From NCBI GenBank assembly GCA_030549495.1, contig JAUIRK010000887.1:124001-188000 (forward strand): a stretch of DNA of 64,000 nucleotides, given 5' to 3'. The notes below the pieces were generated by a model. That model was not told the DNA's origin. It saw only the letters and a program-made list of their open reading frames with translations, and did no database searches. Below are positions 11,752-23,800 of the stretch, piece after piece. The stretch's first letter is position 1. Each line of letters starts with the position of its first letter. A program made the translations under genes and the position numbers. This stretch comes from Nectonema munidae. Its lineage: Eukaryota > Nematomorpha > Nectonematoida > Nectonematidae.

Positions 11752-13754
11752 CAGAGGTTCCCAAACTTTTTTAACCCATAAACCACTTGTTGATTTTTTT
11801 GTTTCCGTTGGCCCCCTGCCGGCTCAATATTAATTTTAAATATTTTTGACAGCTTGCTTACACGGTGATTCTCACTTTAATGGGTTCTTTTAAAATTGGA
11901 CAATTTTAATAAAAAAGAAAAGAGAAAAAATTTTAGGAAAAAACACAAAATCCAGTACATATTAAAATTGGGACGAAACAAATCAAAAAATAGGAAGATT
12001 ATTACCTACATAAAATTACAAGAAAATATTGATTTAGTCATTAATCTGAAGGGTGAGTTTGATGCTCTGATAGCATTTTGTCCACATTTGGCTTCAAATT
12101 AGTTAGGTTTAATCACAAGTCTGCACGTTCAACGATGGGTAATCGATTTCGTTTTTTCGTAAGAAGATTAGCAACCGCGCTAAAGCCCCTTTTGACGAGG
12201 TATGAAAATGCAATGACTTTCTTGCGATAGCTCATAAAGTAGGATAAGCGATAGGGATTTCTTTTTGAAGCCAAAATTGCTGATACCCCTTTCTGAACTG
12301 CACCTTAAGTTCTTCGTTACAGCGTATTCCAATCAGTTCTTCTTGTAACGTTACATCGGTTTCTTCAATTTCATCGTATGGGTGATCATCCATGGTGGTA
12401 TGTTTGTTTATAGTCAAAATATCCCAAACCTGACTTTAAAATCTGTATGAAAGGCATTTAAATGTTGGACGTAGAATAAAACGTCATCATCATGGACATT
12501 TGTCGATGACAAATTGGGAAACTGGGAAAATTCACGCATTCCCATTTTATGCTTCATCAAATCAATTTTACCAAGAAAGGCTGCCATAATGGACCTTGTT
12601 TGCACTAAATTCATACTGTCTCCTTGTAACTGCAAGTTAACTTCATTAAATTTAGTATACAAAGCAGTTAAATAAGCAATGTCTGGTTTATATTTAGTTA
12701 AATTTTCTTTTAAAATGGGATCTTTAGTAGCCAAAAACTTTAAAATAGTCTCAAAAAGGGGAAAAAAATGGTCAAACACCCCAACTTCATTCGTTTTAAA
12801 TGGCTTGTAAAACCGCGATAGCGCCCAAACATTGCCGGGGCTCCATCCTCTGCTGCTGCTATATTTTTGATAAAGGAATAGATTTGAGGGTACAAAAATC
12901 TTTCAAAACATTGAATATAGTTTCACCTTTAGTGTCCGTCGTCAAATTTTTTGCAAAGAGCAGCTCTTCTTGAATTTTTTCATCCATAACAAAACGAACA
13001 TAAGCCAATAAAAGCGCTTCATTACCAGGTAAAGTAGACTCGTCCAACTGTAGAGAGAAATGCTTCGTAATTAAACAAGAAGCTTTTAACATCAAGACTC
13101 ATTTCATCAATACGTCTTTGAACTGTGTTGTTGCTCAAGGGAATTCTTTTCAGTATAACATATGCAGAATGGTCTAAAACAGTTTTTATAACCTTTTCAA
13201 TGGCAGGCAAAATTAACTGCTCCCCGATAGTATAATGTTTTCCAGATTTTACTATGAGCAGTGAGATATTGTACGACGCCTGCAAACCATCATACTCTCT
13301 CTTTGACTTTGAAGCGAACATCTTGTCCACAGTAATTCTCTTCTCTTGTTTTTCTTTCAGTGTTTTAAAGTATGCCAAATTGTGACTTTTTTATCGGAGT
13401 GACATCTCAGATGATCCTCCAACTTGGATGGTTTCATAGTGTAATTTCTTAAAACTTGGTTGCATAGAAGGCACATGGGTAGATGTATGTCCCATGGGGA
13501 AGAAATGAAGCCGAACTTCAAATAATCAAAGCTAAATTGCCTACATTTTCTTTTTTGCTCGGCCATGTTCAAAGATAAATTATCTATAATTATTAAAATT
13601 TATAAAAATCTATAATTAAAAAAATATAAAATCTATAATTAATTATGTGTGTAAATTCGTGACCTGCCTAAATATGTAGACCCCTATTTACATATCGTAG
13701 ACCCCAAAAATTTTTTTTGTTAACATAGACCCCTGATAGCTTTGGGAATCAGTG
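11752..13754 (-). mobile_element. complete hAT transposon with perfect 8-bp target duplication
   Basis: A 2,003-bp element flanked by ttctaaac at 11,744-11,751 and again at 13,755-13,762. Imperfect terminal inverted repeats: cagaggttcccaaact at the left, cactgattcccaaagct (reverse) at the right. It encodes one BED-finger hAT transposase on the minus strand, covering most of its length but broken by several frame changes. The 8-bp duplication and CA(n)NG ends are hAT hallmarks. Some termini recur elsewhere in the window. Confidence 0.93.
12050..13572 (-). pseudogene. BED-finger hAT transposase (ZBED5/Buster-like), broken
   Basis: N-terminal BED zinc finger: CLLC (C-x2-C) followed by LEDHLRCHSDKK (H-x3-H). 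Next comes a catalytic-core start (SKREYDGLQASYNISLLIVK, RIDEMSLDVK), then in another frame SLQLDESTLPGNEALLLAYV with the first acidic residue of the RNase-H-like fold, and EETIF-like GETIFNVLKDFC. In a third frame follow YTKFNEVNLQLQGDSMNLVQ and KMGMREFSQFPNL. The C-terminal dimerisation block SYLVKRGFSAVANLLTKKRN lies at about 12,110-12,220. Domain order is complete. At least three frame changes between 13,085 and 12,230 make it non-functional as a single protein. This type is known from vertebrate domesticated ZBED5 and relatives. Confidence 0.88.
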
Positions 13755-13762
13755 TTCTAAAC

Positions 13763-16100
13763 AAGTAGTTTATATCTTTTTGCATTGTATACATTTTTAT
13801 TTATCAGTATTATATCATTTGAAGAAACGAGATAGATATAAAAAATCAAATACGCAAAGAAATTATGAACGCCTGCTTCTTAGACATTCTTCAAACTTTT
13901 ACCTTTTCTTCACAGGATCATAACTTATTTTGTGATACCATAGGATCTTCCTAATGAATATTAGTTGAATTTATATTTAAGCTCTTTGATTTTTAGTTTC
14001 ATGTTCTGGTGAACGTTAACATTTCTAATGTTACATATGCGAAGAATAAGATTTATAAAAATCCAGAATTTCAAATGTCTCTTTAACTTAGTAGTATGAC
14101 CTTGATTCAAGTTAGACAAGTCTCGAAATTTCTGAATATTATGCGGTCAGGGGCATTTTTACCTGTTTGCCAATTGGAAGCATTTTTTTCGGGGAAATTT
14201 TACCTACATTCCAAATTTTCATCTCATTGCAATGTGTTTTCTAGCCACAATCTAATATTATGATGATATCTATCTGTATACATTGCTGAATTGGAGAAAC
14301 CAAAATGTGTTTTGCGCGATGTTGTGTTGATTGTAGTGATGTTGAAAGCATCAAAATTTAAATGACACTTTTTTAAACGAGACCTCCATAATACGCAAAG
14401 AAACTTGTGAAATGGTGAATTTTGAAAGCAGTGAGTCTTTATGTTGGGAAACGCTTTAAAAGAATAACTCTTTATGATCAATAGAACACAAAAAAGTATT
14501 TTTACAATCTTTTTTGGTGTGAATCAGCTAAAGAATTCTAGTTTTACAGTTCATTTGAAACCATTAACAAATCAGACAATTTTTGGGGAAAACTACACGT
14601 TTTTCATGAAGAAGTTAGTTAAAATTAAAAATTTAACTAAAAAATTCGCGTGTTTTACTGCACCCACTCTTATTGCATTCGGGTCCGGCCAATTTTTTTG
14701 AACTTTCAAATGGGCCAGGATGGCTGGCGATTTAATATTATTGCTGCACGCTATTTGCGCTGTCAAATTCTAAAGAAGGGGAAGATTTTGGCGTTAAATT
14801 CTTGAAAAAACGTATACTTTATGGGTTATTCATAGCTTTCATCTAATTGCATAAAGTGTAACATTATATCCCATCACATCATACAGCCATTTTAAATGGA
14901 ATATTCACACTACCCTTTTAATGTCTCTATCAGTGTAAAAAATTTTTAAAGAAGTAAAATATTCAAATACAGTCATGTTATCAAATAAACAAAGACAATA
15001 TATACATCTTGGACACATGCAATACATGAGCAAAATAACCAGGACGAACAAAATTCAATAAAGTCAAAAAACATTTAAAGTCACTGTGACACAATTGTAA
15101 ACTACTTTGAACATTTTTTTTTATAGTTTCTTGAAATTTATTAGGTCATAAAGTTGAAAAATAAGCTCTTTAGTTCAATAAAAATTTTAAAAACTATTCC
15201 AAAAGAACCAAAAAAAAACTATAGTTAATTTGTTCAATTTTTTTAATTTTTTTTATTTATCTAATCTAAGAACAAGTCTCTTTAATTGAAAATCTTCAAA
15301 TTTTTCTTTAGGTCAAAATTTTCGTGCGATAAATCAAAAAATCAAATCTTTTGATTACAAAGTAAAAAAAATAGAATTGATTAGGTCACAAATTATTTGA
15401 CCTGCTAATAACACACACTTTTCATTTTGAAAGCTCCATTTGTTTCCTCTATAAAAAATTTCGTCATCAGAAAATCTTAATTATTGCATAAATTATAATT
15501 GGTTCAGGGATTGGCATCACGACAATTAGGCCTTAAGGCAATATTAAAACCAATATATTTAGAGGCTGAAAAGTACAGAGACCGAAAAAATTAAATCTTT
15601 TGAATCATGTGTGTTGGTATCAGCAGAACAGCTCTCTACGTTTTGAAAAACACATAAGCCAGAAACAGGAACAGGAGTTATTCAAAGCAGCAACCAACTT
15701 TTGGAAATCAGCAAAGAATAAAATAAATAAGTATTTTCGAAAACAAGCTTTGTTTCAAACGCATATAAACTTTTTTACTCGATTTATGGGATGTTATATT
15801 CACTCTATTTTGTTCTTTTAATTTTTTGAATAAATTTCAAGTTTTTTTTTATTTTTTAAAAAGACTATTATACATCAATCCTTCCTATATTCTTTGGGGC
15901 GAGCTTTGTTCATATGATATATTTAGGGTGCTTGTTCTTCATGTGATCTTAGGTAAGTAAAAGAAGAGGTGAAGCCAAATGAAAAGCTGGATGGTGTGCA
16001 GTTAATTCGCACCAAAGCCTGCTTGAACCCTTTGAAATACCTGCTTTAGTGGGAGTTAACGATACCCCTGAGGGGGGATTTTTTTTATTCATTCATAATT
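13763..16100. other. gene-free segment
   Basis: AT-rich, no recognised gene or repeat. A 95-codon open stretch just beyond it (16,285-16,572), after the SINE tail, has no family I recognise. Confidence 0.6.
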
Positions 16101-16117
16101 ATAACCCTGCTCAAGCA

Positions 16118-16300
16118 CGGGCGCCGATGACATGGTGGTTACACTTCAGAGATTTCATTCAAAATATTTCGGGTTCGATTTATGATGTACCCGAAATAGA
16201 ATTTCATGTTGTCTAATATGATGCCATTTGGTTGAGGTCAGGAAGGGTATCCGGTCAAAAAATGCACCACGGGTCAAATAAAAAGTGCCGCAAATTTGTG
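16118..16300 (+). mobile_element. second SINE-like element with RTE-type tail
   Basis: Head gatgacatggtggttacact (A-box-like) and B box gggttcgattta at about 16,171, then a tail ggttgaggtcaggaagggta and tccggtcaaaaaatgcac. I recall this tail type from RTE-mobilised SINEs and LINE 3' ends of several animals. Single copy in this window. Confidence 0.55.
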
Positions 16301-17737
16301 TGTGTGTCACGTCTTACTCAGTTGATTCGGGAACAAACGACCAGGAAAATCTAGCTCATGCACAACTTTATCTTGCGTACTTGTTCATAAAAGACACTCA
16401 TCAGCAACATGGTGTACACTGTACACTCACACAATTTGTGAATTTAAACGAAATCGTAAAATTTCATCAGCATTCGACACAAATGACGAAAAATATTGAT
16501 CCCACGAGCAATATATATCATGTGCTGCAATGTGTTCGGCATAATCACTTTGAGATGATGCTCACATATTAGTAATATATCCTAATTCTGGATTATCAGC
16601 AACGAATCAAACTAATGATTGAAATGCCAATCAATGCATCACGATTTGAGGCACGCTTTTCAGGGTTACCTTTGCTATAATGCTTATAGACCAAATAGGA
16701 TAATGCTTATAGTTCAAATTTGGACGAGAAAAACTAAGATTAATGAAGGATCATTAAATGTTTTTGTTTTTAGCACCTCCTAAATTTTTTTCTGGCTACG
16801 GGGCTGATAAAACTTCCAACGTTTCATATTTTTTATTTTTTGAGATAACTTTTAAATTTTCTCATTTTTATATTGTTATTTGAGTTTAATCATCACCCAA
16901 TATTTTTCTTATCTCATTTTCTCCTTTATCTTCAATTCCTTTGCCAATATTTGGATAAAATATGAAAAATTATTAATTCAGTTATTTTGACTAAAACATT
17001 TTTTTATATTCATTTTTCACTAAAATTAAATTATGCTTCATTTATGTTGGAAGTTATACTGAAATTCGCATATATATAAATTTCAAATTAATTCTTGCCA
17101 TATGGGTTTTTCTAAATACCCAGTGTAAGTGAATTTGCTACAGCTTGTCATAGATTGCTATTGTAGTAAGAAATTCTTGAGCCGCATATAATGTTATGAG
17201 CGGTTGAACAAGAAGTGCAGAAAATTCTATGATGAATCTAAACATGAAATTTTGCAAAACTTTTCAAAACCGATCTCTTGTGTCGATTTTTCAACATATG
17301 CCCTCATGTTCCTGTCACGTGTGTTATTTTTTAATTTATACCCGCACATGGATCTGATCGGATATGGGTGAAAGGGCCTTAAGTATCTGTTAAGTTCTTC
17401 AATATAGAGTTATTTGTGTAAGAGTCATAACCGTAGCAACAATTATTCGGGGTTAATACACTTATGAGATTTCCGAGGGCAGAAAGAAAGAATTTTAGAA
17501 GTAAACTTACAAAATAAGTATCATTTTTCTTATTTTATTTTTCTATGCTCGATTTATTATTATTTATGGAATTTAGTTAACTTTTATTGGTTTTGAATAA
17601 GAATGTAAATTAAAAGATCCACACGTCAATCAACACGACAACTAATTCATAAGTTAGACTATTTCTATTATAGGTATTGTAAGAGCGGATACATAGCGAA
17701 TATTTCTCACCCAGTTACAAGAATACAGCATCTAAAG

Positions 17738-18197
17738 CAGTGTTTCTCAACGTTGTGCGAATCGCTCAATTTAGGACAAAAGTGAAATTTAGCTGGACAA
17801 TTTTTTTAGCAAATAATTTGGCATTGTGTGAACAAATATTTCAATTATTTTTAAAAAAAATTTCTCTTTACATAAGAATTTAATGATGTCGATATTTCAT
17901 TTAATATCAATTATTTTCGAATTATAAATCTGAACTGAGAGATCAATTTTTGTTTTGTATTAAGAATATTTTTGAACTTAAAATAGAAGTCTGTGTGATA
18001 AATTCTTTTAATAGTAATATGGAATCTATAGAAGGAAATTTAAACAAAAGTTCATTGAACTTAAATAAAATGAAGAATTCAAAATAAAGTTTAAAAAATA
18101 GTTCGAGATTCTAGCCATTTTTTAACTTATAGTTGGGAGAATTTTATTTTTTTTTAAATCTTAGTCCGCAATTGAACCATAAAGTTGAGAAATACTG
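17738..18197. mobile_element. hAT MITE, 460 bp, perfect 8-bp duplication
   Basis: Flanked by atctaaag at 17,730-17,737 and 18,198-18,205. Inverted ends cagtgtttctcaacgttgtg and, in reverse, cagtatttctcaactttatg. Non-coding interior. It shares internal words (tttggcattg, cttaaaatagaag, taatatggaat) with the degraded copy at about 10.5-10.85 kb. Confidence 0.9.
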
Positions 18198-18836
18198 ATC
18201 TAAAGCAAAGTAAAAGCCTTCAAACCAAAACAAAATAAATAAAGAATCATAGAAAACTTAAATTAAAAACATAATTTTGAATTAAAGTGAAATAACTTAA
18301 ATTATAAAAACTAAGCATTTTGATTGACAGTGCTATAAAGATAAAGAAATGCAAAATTATATCGTCATGTATTCTTATATATCTTTAAATATTTATAAAA
18401 TTTGTGCTTATGCTAAATTTTAGTCAAGAACAAAAATTCATTTACGCGCAACCAGAAAGAATGGGATCGGGTCCTTTGTCCACACTGACCCTTGGCTTCT
18501 CTCTAGTTCCATCATGTGAGTTACACCCTTGATAACATAACAAATCCAATTTTAAAACTGATATCCAAACTTAAATTGTGAGAGAATTGAAAGTTATAGT
18601 ATTTCTTTAAAAAAAAATATTATCCATGTGTCTAGTTGAGGTGCCTACACCTAAGAAGAAATATAGCTCTCAAGGAAAGTTAATTTGGTTCAACATTAAA
18701 AGTTTTAAAACCAGTTAAAAAAATCTAAGCTTAATATTACGTGTATTATGTATAGCATTTCAAATAAACCTGAAAGCAAACAAATGTAAAAGATCGATAC
18801 TTCATAATAAGAAATAAGGGGCACTATGGTAAAGGT

Positions 18837-18987
18837 AACGAACGGTAAAGATACGTGGGGTGTTTTCATCGAGAAGGCACAATTGCGCCGCCTGTATCGA
18901 ACTATGAAGAAAGGAGGCTTGATGCGGGATCGAGCCCAAGAGCTTGAGTTATCGAAACCCAGTATATAACCAAACCTTACTTACTGG
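18837..18987 (-). mobile_element. tRNA-derived SINE, copy 2
   Basis: Reverse complement carries tttcgataactcaag, the B box ggctcgatccc and gcgcaattgtgccttctcga. It closely matches copy 1. It appears to sit inside a G-rich MITE whose interior precedes it at 18,757-18,836. Confidence 0.8.
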
Positions 18988-19388
18988 TTTATTGCCCTTC
19001 CCGGTTTAATACTTCACTATATATATTTATATATAAGTAATATAATTTGTATTTTTTTTAACTATAATGATATAATATTAATTATAAGAATAACTTGCGC
19101 CACTCGACAAGATCTTGCCTTCACGCCAAAATTTGGTGTGGCACTAGTTTTATCCAAGTTTAGGATATTCTCTTTCTTGTTTTTATAAGGAAAGCAAATT
19201 AAAAATTACGCGGGTAACAAGAAAACGTTCTTTGGAATTATCTTAGAATAATTTGAGTATCATAAAGATACAATAATTGGAATTTATATTCCTCTCAAAT
19301 AGATTTAATCTTCAGAACTCACCATTTTCATGAAAATAACATTAAAATTCTTAATATTTTATTTAAAATAAAAATAAACAAAAATACA

Positions 19389-20456
19389 GAGGCGTTTCCT
19401 AAAAGTTTTTCTCTAGCAGAGGATAGGGGCTCCCCAAAAAATTGTCTTTATGACAAATAAATACTATTTTTCATGTCAGAATGGCTCAAATTTTATATCA
19501 TATATAACAGTTCCTGTATGCATTTAATTATAAAAATTTACATTGGAACAGACTGAAAATTAGGCTTATCAAGGTTAAAAGTCAATTTATCTAAAGATTT
19601 TATTATTGAAAAACAAATTACAAAGAAAATAAATATCACATATAAAAATAATGAATGAAACAAATGGCTAAAAATTAATTAATGGCGTATTTTCCAGCAT
19701 CCACAAGGTGTTCTTTTGAAACGAAGTTGCCAGCATCCATCCTTTCGTTGGAAAGCGCTTCAAATTTCCCACAATTTACGCTAGCTTTATCAATGAATTT
19801 TGAAGAGTCAGAATTTCCCTGTAGTGCGACTTTTTGTCTTGCACAGAAAAGCAGAGTTTTGGTAATCGATTTAAAACGTGTGTATTTTTTCTGCTCTTAT
19901 CTTCACCGCAATATCCATTAACTTAGTTATGGGCATGCTGCTTCTGAAAACAGCAAGGAACTGTTCTGAATGAATTTTAGAGTTCATGTAGGCTTGGTAG
20001 CCATTTTCACCATCTTAAATTATACGTTTTGTGTGCGAAATGTAATGCGATGGAAACATAACGAATGCTTTTTTTCCAATTGCGTAAAAGGTTTCGCTAC
20101 AATTTTTCCAAGTTACTTATTTATTGGAAATGCCACACAAGAATAGTGTAGACGGAATGTTCTTCCATACTGTAAAATAGATCGGAAAACTTTTCCAGCC
20201 ATGATAATTGAAAAGAACTTTTTTAGTTTTCCAATTTCTGTTTTAACAAAAAACATTTAGGTGATGATCAGTCTTTCTGCAAAATATTTACCTCTCCTTT
20301 TTACATGCAGATGTCATCGGAGTTAATCCTGCAATCATTCAAAAAAATTGGATCATTAAATTAATTTTCTTTGAAATATTTAAATTCAAAAAAAGTTTAA
20401 TAAACTTCAACTGTGGAGGGGGGGGGGAGTTGGTTCGAGCTCCCATGCTGAATACG
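19389..20456 (-). mobile_element. possible hAT (ZMYM-like) element
   Basis: Ends read cagaggcgtttcct at the left and, in reverse, caaggacgtattcagcatggg at the right, similar to the termini of the G-rich MITE at 41.1 kb. The minus strand inside carries patches such as CARQKVALQGNSDSSKFIDK that recall the LAKQxLxLRGHxE block of ZMYM-type hAT proteins. Stops interrupt it. No clean target duplication. Tentative. Confidence 0.35.
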
Positions 20457-20579
20457 TCCTTGTAAAATATTAATAATCCTAATTATTTTTTGATTGTTGA
20501 TATCAAAGTAATAACCTAACTAATAATGAGTAAAGAAAAGATATAAATATTTTGTAAATAATAGCATTATCATAAGTAT

Positions 20580-20745
20580 CATTACTATCATCATGGTCAT
20601 CACCGTTTGCAGCAACTTCTTCTCAACATCATTGTCATCATCAAATCTAACTCATCATCATGACATCACCATGACATCGTCCCCTTCATCATCATTATCC
20701 ACATCACATAATCAGGATCACATAAAATCAAGCATAGCATTTTAT
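20580..20745 (+). repeat. degenerate ATC-rich microsatellite
   Basis: Many atcatc and tcatca words interrupted by point changes; the open frame across it (20,593-20,832) is a by-product of the trinucleotide repeat. Confidence 0.6.
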
Positions 20746-20839
20746 CATGATAATCGCCATAATGCATTTTTTCTTATTCCAATTTTATGTTTATTAATTT
20801 TCAATAACTTAAAAAAACATATACACATATAATGTATTA

Positions 20840-23800
20840 AAATTTGTTATAATTCTCTACTCCTGTAATTCATCCAGCCTATTTATAATATACAAGAATG
20901 ATCTGTTGGGTGTATATTTGCAATGTTAGACAATGACTATCAACACGAGGACAAAAACCTAAGTAAAAGCTTCTCTTTATTCCATCTATAGAAGCGTTAC
21001 TTTATATTCTATACCTTTTTTACTCCATGATCTAACTTAATGTTTACTCTTTCTTCGTGTAACAATGTTTGCATTTAATAATCCAATATCATACCGTTTA
21101 GCTTATCTTTCTCCTAAAATCCAATATTCTAATTTGATTGACACTTTATCTAACCAATCAAATTTTGATTAATGTTGAATGACGTTTACTTAAGATCATA
21201 CTGATACTACTGTACTTCTTTAGTTTCACAAATCAGTGATATACTCTATATAACTACGTCGTAAGTAATCCTTATAAAACTATCATAAATACCCATTCTA
21301 CTTACCTTTGCTATTTCAATCTTTAAAAAATTTAATACATTTTGTCTCTTTATCTTTAACTCCTCTTCCACTAATTGCACTTTCATTCCTAATCTCGTAT
21401 GATAAATTGCAAGTTGATAAAGAAATTAGAAGAATCTTGGTGAGATTTAAATTTCTATGATATTATTTCCAATAATTTTACCACTAAATTGTAATCATTT
21501 TTTTCTAAAATTTATTAAAACATATTATATAGATGGTCCAATTTCAAAAGCTGTTACCTAAACTTGATCCAAAATAGAAAAAATTAAGATTTCCATGTAA
21601 AAGTTTTTTTGCATATATTTCCATAATTTTGCAACTTATTAAGAATTAATTTAAGTCAGTTATTACAAAAATAACAAAGGAGAAATAATTTTTTATACTT
21701 TTATAATAAATGAAATATTTGGGTAAAGATTAAAATAGCGGTACAAATAATTACGAATATTTTTGGAAAGTTTGCATCAGAATTTTATTAATCAAAATTC
21801 AATTTATATTTGACTATAAAGGATTCAAAAAAAGCAAACTGTAAACAAAATAATCGTTAACAAAAATACACACGATTAAAAGCCACTTTCATAAATCCAA
21901 AGTCTTTGTAGGCTAAATGCAATAAATATAACTATTTGCATTTTTTTAATGCTGTAAACCAAAGATTTGTATGTAGCAAAACCTCGATAAACTGTGAATA
22001 TCTTTTCAATTTCTCAATTTAGTCTTGTAAAAGGATGTAACTTCTTTATAGATGAAAACAATTTATTCAGTTTCTATCTTTTTTCAACATAATTTAGCGC
22101 TGTATTTGAAACGTTAAATTTTTAAGATTTTTTTAAGTTAATTTGTGATTTCAACTTAACTTTCAAACACTTATTTATTCTATAATAATATATTGCAAAC
22201 CATATGCAACTTCATGAATTTTCAATGAATACATTATTAAAATGAATGCCAGTTCATTTTATATTATTAAAAATAACTTATTGAATATTAGTAAAAATGA
22301 TGTCAAAGTATATTTAGTGTAAGCCGCGCCGTCGCCCGACTCAAAGTACGAGGGTGGAACTCTTACAGGAAGGGATAGGGTGGGGCAAAGCTGTTTTTAA
22401 TGGGACCAGGAGTATAAAAAAGTGTATACATTGATATATTTCAACGGATTTTTAAACGCTTAGCTGATAAATATAATTTCACCTGTTTTAAGTAATCTTT
22501 AAAAAAAGTTGAAATGTGATATTTTTGGCAAAATATTATTTATCAATCAATAACGCGTAAAAAGATTAAAATTAGAATTAAAAATAGAATTCATAATTAA
22601 CAATAAATAAATAAATAACAAACGGTTTAGTATACTCAAGGCATAATCCATATTAGTTGACACATATTATTTCTTTCAAAAATATAATCTGAATCTTCTG
22701 AAGTTCATTTCCCTACAACCTTTATTTTCTTCAATAAACTACATTAAAATTTTAGATATTATTTAACTTTTCAATTTTTAAAAATTATAAAGACTTTATA
22801 AAAAGAGTAAAGCTTGATAGACTATAGAATTCGACATAAATAATATTTGAAATTATTTTCTCAGTAATTATCAGAATCATTTGTTAATTTTTATATACAT
22901 GCATAAAATGATAAATGTAAAATTTGTTTTAATAAAAATTCCTTAAAATATTAATTAACTTTTCGGAAATATATTTCAAACTAATCGAAAACATACTGCT
23001 ATTTGTTCAACGAGCAAATGGGGATCAAATAATTTATTTGATTAAAAAATTGCTTCCATATAGTCAGCTGGAAATTTAAACCAATGAAAGAGAGTTGATT
23101 AAACTAATTTTAATACAATTAAAAGGAAGAAGTATATTCGAGAAAAGTCATAAAGACAAATATCGAGTTACAACACAGATAGGGAGATTTTAAGAGGCGA
23201 AATATGAATTACAAAATATTATATAATCAATCATTAATTAATAAAGCTGTCAAATCAAATCTGTATAACAGTAGTTCTTAAATTTTTGAGTCATGCTTCC
23301 ATTATTTAAAGAATTTCAAGACAGCCATTAATCAGTTACATAAAATTATTTTGAAAAATTGAAAGTTTTGTAAGCACGTCTAATTTCTACAATCGGTAAA
23401 AAAAATTTTCATTATTGTTCACCATATATCATGAATCTTTATAATGTTTACTAAATTATACTAAAATTTTTATTTTCAGAAATAGGTAATTCAAAAATTG
23501 CAATTTCTAGCTATCTCTGCACGTTTAAATCAAATTGTAATTTTAGTTATGTATTCCATGACCATGGATTCTCTAAAGTTTCCAAGTTTTATTCTATTTT
23601 GATCAATTTGAGGTTTTTTGGAATTTTAATAGAGATAGAATGTTTTGTTTTGTAGCTGTACCTTATATTACCAAATGGGGGAGGGAAAATTTTAATAAAT
23701 TTCTCTTTCAAAAAATTCAAAAGAATACACGCATATACTTTATTCATTTTGTAAATGTCATTTATTTTTCAATGAAGCAAAGAGAGAATTTTTTTGATTG

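Noticed and set aside
16285-16572. 95-codon open frame starting MPQICVCVTSYSV.
   Set aside because: Starts inside a SINE tail, includes a tg-rich run and matches no family; no splice or start context.
20593-20832. 79-codon open frame rich in Ser and His.
   Set aside because: Translation of the ATC-rich repeat tract.
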